Of a stretch of 64,000 bases of DNA, positions 12,793-24,032 are shown piece by piece; within the stretch, counting starts at the first letter, position 1; each line of letters starts with the position of its first letter. The stretch is from assembly GCA_025201765.1 (NCBI GenBank), contig MU623439.1, forward strand, positions 1 through 64,000. The letters are read 5' to 3'. The notes beneath the pieces were generated by a model. That model made no database searches. It was not told where the DNA came from and saw only the letters and a list, made by a program, of their open reading frames with translations. A program made the position numbers and the translations under genes. The stretch comes from Daldinia sp. FL1419. Its lineage: Eukaryota > Ascomycota > Sordariomycetes > Xylariales > Hypoxylaceae.

Positions 12793-13725
12793 ATGGCGTC
12801 AGCTCAGGCAAACCCGCAAAGCAGCACCCGTGTTCATGAGGGGAAGCTAGCACTCGTTACTGGTTCAGCGAGAAGTAAGTGACATATATCACCGGGAAAT
12901 AATTATACTCAATATCTAACATACGCAGGTATCGGTGCGGCCATTGTGCGCAATCTCGCTAGCAAGGGCTGCAACATCATCGTGAACCATGCTACGGAAT
13001 CGTCCGACAAAGCAGCTGCCGATCTTTGCGATGAGCTACAAACAACTCACGGCGTAAAAGCCATATGGGTCAGGGCCGACGTTAGCAACAAAGAGGGCTG
13101 TGAAAAGATTGTCGAAACAGCCAAAGCGAATTTCACAAACCCTCAGACCGGCAAGCTGCAGCTCGACATCTTGATCCACAACGCCGCGCTTTGCTTCGTA
13201 GGAGCACTCGAAGACGTGACAGAGTCCGACTTTTACAAGACGTACTCCGTCAACGTCCTAGGTCCTATCTTGCTAACCCAGGCATTCGTACCGTATCTGC
13301 CTACGGATAGATCCGGTCGGATAGTCATGATGTCCAGCATCAACAGCAAAACTGGCACCCAGGGAACGACGTTATACGCGGGTAGCAAAGGCGCATTGGA
13401 AGCAATAACCCGAGTCTTTTCGCGTGAATTAGCGGAGCGCGCTACAGTCAATTCCATCAACCCCGGCCCCGTCATGACGGATATGTACATGTCGGCACCG
13501 GACGAGATCAAGCAGACGCTAGCTCGGTGGAACCCGGTCACACCCCTGGTACCGGTTCGGCCCACCGATACCCCGGAAGTGCAAGAGCTAGGGGAGAAGT
13601 TCGGCGGACGGGCGGCATACGACTGGGAGATTGCAGGTATCATTTCAATGATATGTAGTCCGGAATCTGGCTGGTGCACGGGAAGTTTGATTAGTGCCAA
13701 TGGTGGTCTGGCATTCTCACTCTGA
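12793..13725 (+). CDS. Short-chain dehydrogenase/reductase
   Basis: Second SDR, 292 residues, in exons 12793-12874 and 12929-13725; the 54-bp intron splits the serine codon of the nucleotide-binding motif. TGSARSIG lies at residues 23-30, HNAA at 111-114, Ser164 in MMSSIN, and the catalytic Tyr177/Lys181 in YAGSK. The tail ends in WCTGSLISANGG, typical of beta-ketoacyl-reductase-like fungal SDRs. An insertion (NFTNPQTGKLQ) before the DILIHNAA strand is longer than usual. The second strand ends in VNH with no acidic residue, so NADP(H) is more likely. Same orientation as the preceding SDR, 0.9 kb downstream. Confidence 0.92.
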
Positions 13726-14769
13726 GGCATCACCGGGTTTGGATATACATACCTTAGGCAGACCTAGTGGGATACCTCATGTACCTTACCTACCAAGGTA
13801 ACTAAATAAGACTCTAGGTTAAGTTGTTTATATTTGATTATTTACACAATCGGTCATTAGGTAATTATCAAGGTACGTGATGATCAATACATCTACCTGA
13901 GAGGCACCGTACCATGTATCTTTACTTGTCACTTCCATGACTACTAACCTATGAATTCGACTACCCTAATGGGGCTTTTAGACCCCCTGACCCCATCAAA
14001 TCCCTATCATGTGTATCAAGTACACTCTCCAGATGTACCTTCACGTAAGTACTTCTTCTAGTAACTGCACACGCGCCTTCCAATATACAATTAGTCCCAT
14101 AGAATATTCTATCGTTCCTGCCTCCGGCGAGAATTGTTTGCTTGTTTTTCTGAGGTACCTAAGTCAATCACCAAGTAAATAAATACATGTACAAGTCACT
14201 CCTCCTAGTTAGTCTCTCGGATGGTTACTAGGTACCGAGCAAAGGAAGGAACCTCGACTCCGAAGGAAGTTACGAATCAACAGTACAGTCCCTCCGAATT
14301 ATTTAAGATCATTGCTTTTCTATATAATTCTCCTTCTTCCCTTTCCTTTTCTCTTCTCCCAAAGTAAAATTCAACAAGCCTTTCGCATCCGCCGCACTTA
14401 CTGAGCTGAATTTCGTACTCAAACAACCGATCGCTAATCCGCATCCTCCTTCACCCTAGATTATTTGGCAATCGCCGACTTGGGCCAATCTTCATTAACA
14501 TGGTCATCTGGTTACCAAGGTATATTTCCAAAGCCTCCCACTACGTGTATAAATTTTCTAATACGCCTCCCAGGAAGCCTCGCCGATTAATTCATCACTT
14601 GTTTCTATTCTTCGATCAAGGATCTAATTCTTCGCACATCTCCTGGCTCTCGATACTGGTAAGATCTTCTTATGTTTGGTCAAATACGCGTAAAACTACC
14701 GTTATAATCCTTCAAGCTTGTGAACTAATCCTTATGTTAAGCTTAACTTCGAAAACAATTTTTTTCGTC
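13726..14769. promoter_or_regulatory. Intergenic; TATA and CT-rich tract at 14321-14360
   Basis: No gene. TATATA at 14321 is followed by a long pyrimidine tract (about 14329-14360), a common core-promoter layout in filamentous fungi, and probably serves the repeat protein at 14770. An in-frame ATG at 14500 and a GGTAAGAT donor-like site near 14660 leave a longer or spliced 5' end possible. Confidence 0.35.
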
Positions 14770-15932
14770 ATGGAGAACTCGGCCCCAAACTCTAGCAATC
14801 TTGACCCAACTGCCGGGTGGTGGTATCCTACCGGTGCTGAAGCTACCGGTACTCAAGCCACCGGTACTCAAGCCACCGGTGCTCAATCTATCGGTGCTCG
14901 AGCTATCGGTGCTTGGACTACCAGTGCTCGAGCCACCAATACTAGGACCACCAATACCCGAGCTACCAGTACTCAAGTTACCCGTACTCAGGTTAACCGT
15001 ACCCAAGTTAACCGTACTCAAGCTACCAATACTCGAGCTACCCGTACTCATGCTACCAGTCCCCAAGCCACCCGCGGCCAGGCTACCATCGTTTCAGATC
15101 GTTGCATCCTCGTCAACGTTGAGGCGCTTAATCAAGTCAATCGAGTCTCTGAGTTTGAGCCCCATAGTGCCGTTAGTTATGCCACGGAAATGTTGGAGGT
15201 AGGCATAGACCAACACCATATTCTCACGGTACCTGAACTCCGCCGGCATTTGGGGACCTTCGCTAGAAGCCTTCCGAGGCCCTACGATTTGAGTAGGAAC
15301 TTGATGAAAGTCGCAAATATCCGACGCGACCTCCAGGGCGCCATCTGTTTCAATGGTCCGTTAACGGGGGCGCAAGCGCCCGGGCTCGCAAACACAGACA
15401 CCATGCAGCCCAACCAAGTTGCTGTTGCCATACGCGTAGTCAACTTCTTGAACGACTTGATTAAGCGCATTCTGCTTGCCGAGAGAACCGGGGAATTTAT
15501 CACCAAATTTCATACCGCAGAATTCAACGTAAGTTTCGGAAACCCTTTATTTTATTTTGTTTTTTACACCCTATTCCGGTTCCTCGCCTATCTCCCAGCA
15601 ACCAACTCCTCCTCCATAGCCTTCAAATACGGATCATCGAGCGTTTCGTGAATTATTTAATTTCGTGTCAGGTTTTTGAAAAAGGTCAGTAGCTAATCTG
15701 TGGTGTGCTTACGAAATAGAAACGTGTTTGGAAAACAGACACAACCTTATCCCAACTCGAGAGTGAGGCCTCACAACACCTCGAAACCCTGAAGAGGTAA
15801 GTTGGTATGTCCTGAAAAGAACTTTGAATGTAGCTTAACTGACATGCTATCACCAGGGCCAACGTGATGAATGGTACCAGGCGACCCCATAGGCCTCCTC
15901 CTGGTGGCATGGGGCAAATGTCCCATTTTTAG
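14770..15932 (+). CDS. Pentapeptide-repeat protein of unknown function
   Basis: Not a family I recognise. Modelled exons are 14770-15528, 15720-15796 and 15857-15932 (303 residues). The second intron is a clean GT-AG of 60 bp; the first, 190 bp, is less certain. Residues about 22-105 form roughly 17 copies of a five-residue repeat of the type ATGTQ / ATNTR / VNRTQ, encoded by a 15-bp minisatellite. After it come about 150 non-repetitive residues (ILVNVEALNQVNRVSEFEPH onward), likely helical. The last exons end RPHRPPPGGMGQMSHF. No signal peptide starts at this ATG. The Thr-rich repeat could be a linker or an O-glycosylated stalk; that is speculation. Confidence 0.6.
14820..15085. repeat. 15-bp coding minisatellite
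   Basis: Consecutive 15-mers close to ACCGGTACTCAAGCC encode the pentapeptide array. The first units are nearly identical and later ones diverge, but always in multiples of 15, so the frame is kept. Confidence 0.85.
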
Positions 15933-18372
15933 CTTTGTGATTTGTATTATGAGATGATTGGATGTGTAGTGGCACCCGTGGATACCAATTAGTTGGTAGA
16001 ATCACAAGCAAGAATTACCATGCAACAATTTAATTGTTGGCTAAGATCCTATCTTAGTCGATAAGTCAAAGTGTAGTCAGCCGAATCAATTGACTTGTTC
16101 TACACCACTCGTAGATGTGTCGGTCCGTAGTTTGCGCCCCTGATAATAGGAGTTGGCGTAGACTCTAAACCGAATTAAGTCTTATGTTAACTATGGGAAT
16201 TCTCAAGTTATCCTGGGAACAGGAAGTTACCAGGTTCAATTTCTGGTAACTCAAACTTCTTCCATTTTACCCCTTATAAGGTATTTGCGTATGTGTAATA
16301 GGGTGAATAAGTTTAATCTAGCGCTTCCTACACGGGTCAGTGAATCAAACGAGCCAGCATACGTGTTTACGATGATAACATACCTATTTAAGACAGTTAC
16401 GCGTTCTCTTCACTTGACTGCTCCTATCTTCCGTACTTAAATATCGTGGTATTGGAGGATGGTTGCAGTTTGGTTGTCAGCGATAAGAGAATATCAGACA
16501 TACGTAGGTAAAGATGCTATCCGTCAGGATGGATGTTATTGGGTTTCCAGATGTCTTATATACCAGGTAGGTATATAGCAAAGAATTTGGTCCAGTTATA
16601 CGTAAGGGCGATTGACTCCTGGTTTCTTGGTCCGCCTCGCGACAGATGTTGTAATTATATTGGAATAACGTGCTGCTTGGAGCGTTAGAAGCATGTTATT
16701 AGATGGCTTATTATTAGTGGCGATAGGACTTATTAATGGTTGTGGTTAATGGTGTTGACTTTAACTGTAACTGGGGTAGGATGTGATGATTAAAAGGGAC
16801 AAGAATGGATGGGCATCTTTATTGATCATGTTTGAAAGTAAAAAGGGGCAAATCCCTAATTACCCAAGGTATCCACGTCATAGGTACCTATGGGGCATCT
16901 AAGTCAAAGTTGAAAGGGACCTATGTATTGTAATACGAAGGGTCGGCGTAAAAAATATGAGTCAACTCCGAAGGAACTTACGCTAGGAATCAAATAGGTA
17001 CCTGAGCTTAGGCGGATGTATGTAGGTACCTGAGAGGCTTCGAAGATTACGCGCCCAATCATGTCCCCAATGCTGAGGAAAGTACCACAATGTTCATTTA
17101 CGCATGACCAATTCGCATGATATCTTGAGAATAATGCATTATCCAAGTTCTTTTGGAGCCTTTCTTTTCGTAGGACTCGGTGTCTTAGTAATGAATCAGA
17201 CTCGCACTTCTGGGCATCATTCTTGACACCAAAGACGAAATATCTTAAAAGACTACCGCCTGTCTAGGTACCTGCTTAGCCATTCTCTCCTTTTCAGGGA
17301 TAAAACTCTACCAAGTAAAATACGAAATACAATGGGCATTACAGGAGACAGTGGATATGGATACTTCTAGCTATTACCATGTTGATTACTATGTGAATCA
17401 AAGTCGTGTAAATTCCAGAAGAACGGTTGAGCAGTATATTTACCTACCTATTGATACAATAATTCCTTTTCACTATTGTGACGTTAGGCAATGACTAGAA
17501 TACAAAATTATTGAATAGGGGTCAAGGTTAACACGCAAAGTATGGCTTGTTGATCATCCGATTACGAGTGGCTAACAATACTACCTAGATCCCATATCAA
17601 GATAGACTCGAGCTGAAATACGACTCGGTATAATTTCAATGATATGCCTACTCAATAATTATGTCGTCTTATGCAAGGTAGAGCGAGATTATGAAAGACT
17701 GGCTTGTCTTGTCTTGATCCTTTTACTTTATAGATTAACGGAACAAACGTACGGTTACTATTGCGGCTATACATTGTCAAGTGGGTGAGCAATCTGGCAT
17801 TGGATGGGATGGTGGCAACGAGCTTCTGGCGAATAAACAAATCAATCAGCGGATCCATACGAAATGGAATATGTGATCTTAGGTAAATTACCACAAAACC
17901 TCGTGGAATAAGCTCTTCGAAACTAGCGTATAACCGACTGAAAGATAAGAGAGGACCAAAAGTACCTGGACTGGGAGCTTATGGGGAGGACTCGGGTTAA
18001 CTAGAGAATGACTTTGCTTCCCTATGAGAGTCGTCTACCTAAAGCCACCAGCACAATTATTTGCGTGGCTAACCTAACGAAATCACGTAAAACGCATCAT
18101 AGTCCCGGATCACGAAGTTGCTCTTTCTTGAGTTCGTTTTTCTCATTCGGTGTCTAGACGACGAATTCGTAGAACACAGGACCAGAGCCGGCGAACATAT
18201 CCCCAACCCCAAGACCGCCCCTGCCTTCCCTCGAATTGCGCAGTACGACAAGAGCAAATATGATGATCAAGTTTCCCTAACCCACACGCCGGATCTAGTT
18301 GCAATATGAGACGGAATTGTCCTGGTATTTGTTTTGGTTACCCGGAAAAAATGCAGAAGGATGAAGGAACAA
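15933..18372. other. 2.4-kb gene-free interval
   Basis: No open frame here carries a recognisable domain or convincing splice pattern. A 9-bp perfect hairpin lies at 16225-16251 (AGTTACCAG and CTGGTAACT around a 9-base loop). Short palindromic GGTACCTA motifs recur around 16.9-17.3 kb. Confidence 0.45.
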
Positions 18373-19497
18373 TTAGTAGCCGTACGACTTGAGGGCCTCG
18401 GTTGTCTTGCTGTCGACCGTGGCGTTCTTCTTGGCCTCCGACAGTTGTCGCTGCGCCAACTTCTTGCGCTCGTAGTACGCGGCACCCTTTGCCTTTCTGC
18501 GCTCCTCGAGTCTATTATAGATGAGTTAGTATGGGTCGCATCAAGATAGAGTAGCGGCTCTGCTCCCGCCGAGGCGCGTAGGGCACGCGGGAAGTGGGAG
18601 GCGGATTCGTGTTTGACATACCTCTCAACAACACCCTGGTACTTCCAGCCGACTTCGTGGCTCAGACGGCCAACAGCACAGAACTTTCGGCCGGGTTGCA
18701 GTCGGAGGACGCGTAGGGCCTGGGGAACCACCATCTTCTTCTGCTTGTCGTACGGGGGAGGAACACCCTCGAAGACCTTGAGTCGCTCTAGCGCGGCGGC
18801 GCCTCGGGCAGTCTTGTGGGGAATCATGCCGCGGACGGCCTTGTAGAAGATCCTTGAGGGGGCACGGAAGTGGAAGGGACCTAATGGAATGTTAGACGTT
18901 TCGTGTTCTAGAAACCTCGAGTCGCGATCTGTCTATAATCGCTGCGGGGGAGGGATCGAACGTACCACCTCGGGTAGGGTTGTATCGGGTCATCTTGCGA
19001 AGGTAGGCATGGTACTTGACTATTTATTGCGTTAGCTGCTGCACAATGCTTTTATCTATCGATCAGATGGTCTTCTAGTTCTTGTCCCGATTCGACATGG
19101 TTCCAACAAATCCCGGAAAGATCGATACGATTGGAGAGTGAAGGTAACGTACGCTTCGCGCGGAAGAATTCGCCCGAGATGTTCAGGGCCTCGGAGCGAA
19201 CTACGACGATCTTCTGACCGTTAAGGAGCTGCTTCGCGACAATACTGGCGAGTCGACCGAGAAGGTGACCCTTGCCATCGATGACGACCTGGGAAGGAAA
19301 CTCGTATTAGTCTCGATATATATAATGGGATTTTTGCTTTGTGGATTAATTCCAATTGGCAATGCAGGCCAGACACAAGCTCATTCCAACTCGAAACGCC
19401 CACATTTCTCGCCAGAAAAGGATGATTGTTGGATAAATGCTGAATAGGTATCAAATGGGTAACGTCGGCTACTCACAACAGGCTCGAAGGACGACAT
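18373..19497 (-). CDS. RPL16: 60S ribosomal protein uL13 (L16)
   Basis: Large-subunit ribosomal protein of the uL13 family (yeast L16, human L13a), a structural protein of the cytoplasmic 60S subunit. Five exons: 19497-19477, 19288-19153, 19019-18966, 18880-18622 and 18511-18373. They join in phase to exactly 202 residues, the normal length. The protein begins MSSFEPVVVIDGKGHLLGRL and includes MIPHKTARGAAALERLKVFE and GRLSHEVGWKYQ, hallmarks of the family. The first exon has only seven codons, and intron 1 (188 bp) and intron 2 (133 bp) are longer than most here; early introns are common in ribosomal-protein genes. Very high certainty. Confidence 0.98.
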
Positions 19498-20539
19498 CTT
19501 TCCGGATCGTCACCACGGTGGTTTCGCGGGGTGAAGAGAAGGAATGTGGAAAGAAGAGAAAGAAAGAGGAATTAAATAGCTCAAGAGCGCAATGGGGAAA
19601 TGCGTCCGAGATCTATTGGATTATCCCTCGCTGTTGTTGGTTAGTAAAGTCGCGGTTGTTGTTGAGGGTCGCAAATATTGAAAGGTTCATCACAGGATGA
19701 TGAAAATTATCGGGCACACAATCGCAGAGTGTGCACCGTGGGAGAATACCGCTAATCCATATTTGGAATGGTGGGGCTCTAGCGGGAAGCGAGAGGGTTT
19801 ATCGCCTAATGTACCTAGGGCTTGCATAACCTAACCAATATTCCCAATTATTCCAATTACTATTCCAATTGCCCCAGCGACTCCACTCCACACAAGTTGA
19901 GAATGTCAGCTGCCAGCTGCCGGCTGCCAGCCGCTGCCGTCAATGTCATCCAGTACCTACCTACCTCTTATCTGGTCCCAATAACCAAACTTACATCATC
20001 TGGTGGACCTGAGCACCTGCAATTGATGGCCCATGGAACCCCGTCCCGTCCATCGGAGACATGTACCTACGTACCGGACGGCGTCCCCCGGAAGGTTGCG
20101 ATAGGGCGTAATTTTTCTCACGACAACCTCATTGCGATATTTCCTTTTAATGCGCTATTCATCTATCGCTAGTGGCCATCCAAAAGCACCTAATATAATA
20201 TTGGCTTCGCTGTATTCTAGATACCTAGGCATTTTGCCATAATTGTACTTGGACGAATTTCATTTATTAACCTGTTCCCAATGCACCGTTCCTTAGGTTA
20301 GATACCAAGTATCTGATCTAGGTATCTGACAATACTTTCGATCCGCCTTGTGATGACGAATTAATACCTATTTGGCCCGTGAGCCCGCCATTTTGCTAAC
20401 CCGATTTATACCAGGTATGGAAACTATATGAGATGCTATCGTGACAGAGTAACTAAGATGACTGTCTAAGACTGAGGGGAATCTGAGAAATTATGATAGC
20501 TCTAGAACTAGCGAGTAGGAAGAGACAAGTCTTCATAAA
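19498..20539. other. Intergenic, no gene seen
   Basis: The part next to 19497 must hold the promoter of the L16 gene and the part before 20540 the 3' end of the BAG gene. No other feature is supported. Confidence 0.4.
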
Positions 20540-21724
20540 TCACCTATCCTTGGGTCTGATGGAAAGAGGTAGACGCTCGTCGATGTCTTTCAGGATATCC
20601 TGAACATACTTTACGAGCTCTCTCCTCTTCGCTCTGATATCGGGGTCGCCACCCGTGTCAACCTCGTCCAACTTCAGCAATACGTGCTGCATAATCGTCT
20701 CGCTCAATTTCCGGTGCTCGTCTTCCAACCTCTTCTTATCTCTCGGTGGATTGTCCATGAACTGCTGACAGAGCGGTAGGATTTGTGTGCTGAAATGGGA
20801 CCTGATTGCGTCTAGCTTATCTTCGGGCCCGGAAGGCACAGAAGGAGAGGGTGCCCTGGATGGGTGGATAGACGGATCTGGGGATGGCTTCCTACTCTCT
20901 CGTTCCCTCTGCCCCGGCACTTCAAGATTGGCAGTACTCTCGCGGGGATCGATACGATCTTTCTTCTTCTTCTTGGGCTTGCCCTTCTTGCCCTTCTTGG
21001 ATTTTGGCTGATTCTCCGTGACGACGACTTCCTCGCTGCTGCTCTCTTCGTCCTCATCGCTTAATCTCCCTTCTGGTACTCGAACCATCAACTCGCTGTT
21101 GTTTTTCACGCCGTAGTCGCGAATAGGGACTTCTTGCTCCATAAGCTGACGACCTTTGTAAAACATCTTCATACGCTTAGTTCGGCGATCGCTGAGATCC
21201 ATAACCAATCCTACGCGAAGCCGCACATCCTTCACTAGCAATTTGCCGTCGCCGATGGAATATGCGGGAAAGTGTACGGGGTAAGTAATTCCTTCATGCT
21301 TAATTAGGAGAACATCATCGTCCAGGTTGGCAGGAACCGGAGCTCTTCGACTTTGGGGATCATAGGCTCGGGAAGGGGGTGGTAGGTTGGTTTCGAGGTC
21401 TTCGGATGTTATATAGCTATAATCATCCTCTGTGATGTGGGGTACGCCTTGAGTATCGGTCTGCGAGGCGTATGGCGATATGTTGTTGCGACCACGACCC
21501 CAAAATCCGGACATCATTATGAAAGGTAAGGCGAGGACGGCCGAAGTGCAAGCTACTGTTGAATATGAGACTCCCTGCGAAGCGAGGTATTCGCTAGATC
21601 CGACGACGGCTTCGGAGAGGTGGTTAACAGTTGCCTGGACGTAATTCTGCAATGCAGGTGGTAATAAAGTAGTAAGGTTCTTGATGGCACTAGCCGATGC
21701 CAAGATTGCCTGATTCGAAGCCAC
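20540..21724 (-). CDS. BAG-domain Hsp70 co-chaperone with N-terminal membrane segment
   Basis: Single-exon gene, 394 residues. A hydrophobic stretch at about 53-75 (STVACTSAVLALPFIMM) is a likely membrane anchor. Residues about 138-218 fit a ubiquitin-like fold (VRLRVGLVMDLSDRRTKRMK, then MFYKGRQLMEQEVPIRDYGV). A highly charged low-complexity region follows: an acidic run near 222-233 and a Lys-rich run near 241-256. Residues about 302-384 form a three-helix BAG domain, which binds the Hsp70 ATPase domain and promotes nucleotide exchange. A Ubl-plus-BAG layout is that of BAG1-type proteins, while the N-terminal anchor recalls yeast Snl1 at the ER/nuclear envelope. The location is inferred. 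Confidence 0.9.
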   Translation of the reverse strand: MASNQAILASASAIKNLTTLLPPALQNYVQATVNHLSEAVVGSSEYLASQGVSYSTVACTSAVLALPFIMMSGFWGRGRNNISPYASQTDTQGVPHITEDDYSYITSEDLETNLPPPSRAYDPQSRRAPVPANLDDDVLLIKHEGITYPVHFPAYSIGDGKLLVKDVRLRVGLVMDLSDRRTKRMKMFYKGRQLMEQEVPIRDYGVKNNSELMVRVPEGRLSDEDEESSSEEVVVTENQPKSKKGKKGKPKKKKKDRIDPRESTANLEVPGQRERESRKPSPDPSIHPSRAPSPSVPSGPEDKLDAIRSHFSTQILPLCQQFMDNPPRDKKRLEDEHRKLSETIMQHVLLKLDEVDTGGDPDIRAKRRELVKYVQDILKDIDERLPLSIRPKDR

Positions 21725-23566
21725 CTTGAAGAGCTAGGTCGTCCCGGGGGACACCCAGCGGCACTCCTCTATTTTAACTTGCGGAGAAGCAGCTGCAAAG
21801 TTGCAGATCTAACCAGTGGTACCGAGACTTGCGGTAGACAATCTTCTGATGATCCGTTTGACTGGATGCAGGTAATATCGGGACGGAGCGGTGCATACGT
21901 ATGTTTCTAGGACTTGTGCATAAGTTTCGAATGGCTTATAGGCTGCCGCCTTTTAACTAAGGAAGCCGATTTGCCGCTGTGACTCTACGAGCTGCGGGTA
22001 GGTAGGCTTTGGGCTCTATGCTCCAGGCTCCAAGCTCCAGGATCTGGGCTCTAGCTCTAGCTCTAGACTTGTAAGAGAGGTGTAGTATATGTGTAGACGT
22101 GTTATATACTTGAATTCATTTATTTGCTGATGTGTAAGGTAAAAGGTACGACGCTCGGCACGTATCTAACGGATCGATGATGCGTTGTCGCTACTGAACG
22201 GACAAGTTCGGTCAAAGACGAACCCACGATAGGCCGCTAAGGAGGGTCATGCGATTCGAAGAGCAGATTTAGTTATGGATCTTCCGTAAAGGAATCGTCT
22301 AGGAGGTTCTCGCTCTTATTGGGCTGACGGTTAGGTAGTTCCACAGCTAAGAAATCGTATCGATGAATTGTGCAACTTTTTCAGAAGTAGAACCGCCAGA
22401 TACGCGCATGCGCGATAAAGGTCGAGTATTCCTTGCCAATTGTTGGAAGAAAAAGGCCTATATCGGTGGGTGATATGTAATGAGTACGGAGGATATGTAC
22501 AGTACAATAAAGATGTATGTAAGAAGAAGATTCCCGACTTATTGGGTAGCTAGGTATCTAGAGCCCTAATTTTTGTCTTCCTTTTAATCACCCAATTGGT
22601 GATGAGCCAGGTGTCGGAGCTTCAGTGGTTGGAATAATAAAAAAGGACAAGGGACAAGGCTGGCTAGTCCCCAAAGTGAAAAAGTTACCGTTATCACCGT
22701 TTGCCCGACCCTTCTTTTTTTTTTTTACTTTGGGTTAGGCATTTCTTGTGCTAGTATGTAGAAGTTAGGCGGGGTTACAAGGTCGTTTTTTATGTAAGCC
22801 GTAATTTCAGCACAAGAAATATGAGCTAGGTTAGGCATTTCCATTACCCCACTTCCCAACGTCTTGGATATTGTACATACTACATAGTACGTACCTACCT
22901 AGATACGACTAAATTCGGTACGAGCGCTCAATCGCATTTCCGTAGGGAATATTTAACAATTGCGTCATTTTCTAGCTGTCAAAAATTGAAAAGGTACCCT
23001 CCGACAAAACTTGTATGGATAATACACCATCTACTGCATCTATCACGATTGTTATCCCGAAATCTGTCGTCTACTGGCTCTATGTTACGTACATGGATCT
23101 CGAATAATTTGATCTCACCCGACGTTTTTGCTTAGGAGATACTAGTAGGTAGTGTACATGGTACCTAGTCGTCATAAGTATCCCCGGGCCATTTATAATG
23201 GTACATATCTGAACGTACTTACCTTACCCTACGGGCAGCTACGTCTACCTTAGGTTAGTAGTTATAGGTCATGTAGGTACCTTATCAAAATTATCTGACA
23301 CCTAAATGAAGGAACCACGGATACCTATGTACCTGTCCTATCCCGGGCCCGCGGCACAGATTCCACCGACGACACCCGGGACCCTGTGACGAAATCGGTA
23401 GGTACTGACAAATACAATTTGCCATATCCATCACGTCTTTAGTGTTTGCGTACTACATTGCTACTACAGTATAAAAAAAAAAGCCGCTATAAAAGAACTG
23501 ATACCCCCACCAATTGATAAGTTATCCCTTTACAATAATAGTTAATCACATCAATTGGCGTCTTTC
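21725..23566. other. 1.8-kb intergenic region with a 12-bp inverted repeat
   Basis: No gene. ATTTCTTGTGCT at 22741-22752 is repeated inverted as AGCACAAGAAAT at 22809-22820, and GGTTAGGCATTTC recurs directly near 22732 and 22830. Many GGTACCTA-type palindromes lie at 22.88-23.34 kb. The AIM18-like start-site T-tract is not seen, but a T-run occurs at about 22.71 kb. Confidence 0.4.
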
Positions 23567-24032
23567 ATGTTTCTTATCCGTCGACTCTTCTCCGCATCCG
23601 TATCGCCGCAAGCCATGGCTGAAGCTAAGACGAAAGCTCAGAGCATCATTGACGAGAATGCCGTCGGTAAGCATTTACCCTAGCTACCTATTACTTTATC
23701 TTGTTGATAACATAAATTGTTTCGTTGGCTTATTGCCCGGTTATACTACATGCTGACAATATTCGCTTTTCGCAGCGGTATTCTCTAAATCGTACTGCCC
23801 TTACTGCAACTCCTCGAAGCGTCTTCTCGACAGTCTAGGTGCAAAGTACAAGCTGGTAGAGTTAGACCAAGTGCCTGACGGTGCCGCTCTCCAAGACGCA
23901 CTGGAAGAGATTTCGCATCAACGTACTGTCCCTAACATTTGGATCGGGAAGAAACATATCGGTGGAAACTCTGACTTGCAAGCTAAATCTGGGGAACTGA
24001 AGAGCCTGCTCGCTGAGGTTGGCGCCTTGTGA
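23567..24032 (+). CDS. Dithiol glutaredoxin (CPYC class)
   Basis: Glutathione-dependent thiol-disulfide oxidoreductase, 118 residues, in exons 23567-23666 and 23776-24032 with a 109-bp intron. The active site CPYC is at residues 41-44. TVP (84-86) and the GG of IGGNSD (96-97) form the glutathione-binding surface. The first 16 residues (MFLIRRLFSASVSPQA) are basic, hydroxylated and free of acids, like a mitochondrial presequence. An internal ATG at 23615 starts MAEAKTKAQ, the usual cytosolic glutaredoxin N-terminus. Two initiation sites could therefore give two compartments, as known for yeast Grx2; here that is inference from sequence. Confidence 0.95.

Noticed and set aside
14743..15066. Leftward 107-residue repeat protein made of GSS/STG-type five-residue repeats
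   Set aside because: It is the complement of the 15-bp coding minisatellite at 14820-15085; a 15-base period keeps all frames open. The plus strand has the non-repetitive C-terminal part and splice sites.
16225..16251. Possible tRNA gene
   Set aside because: The T-arm-like hairpin has no matching acceptor strand or anticodon arm upstream; only the hairpin is real.
18267..18827. 186-residue unspliced leftward frame of the L16 region
   Set aside because: It reads through the last intron; the spliced exon at 18511-18373 restores the known uL13 C-terminus.
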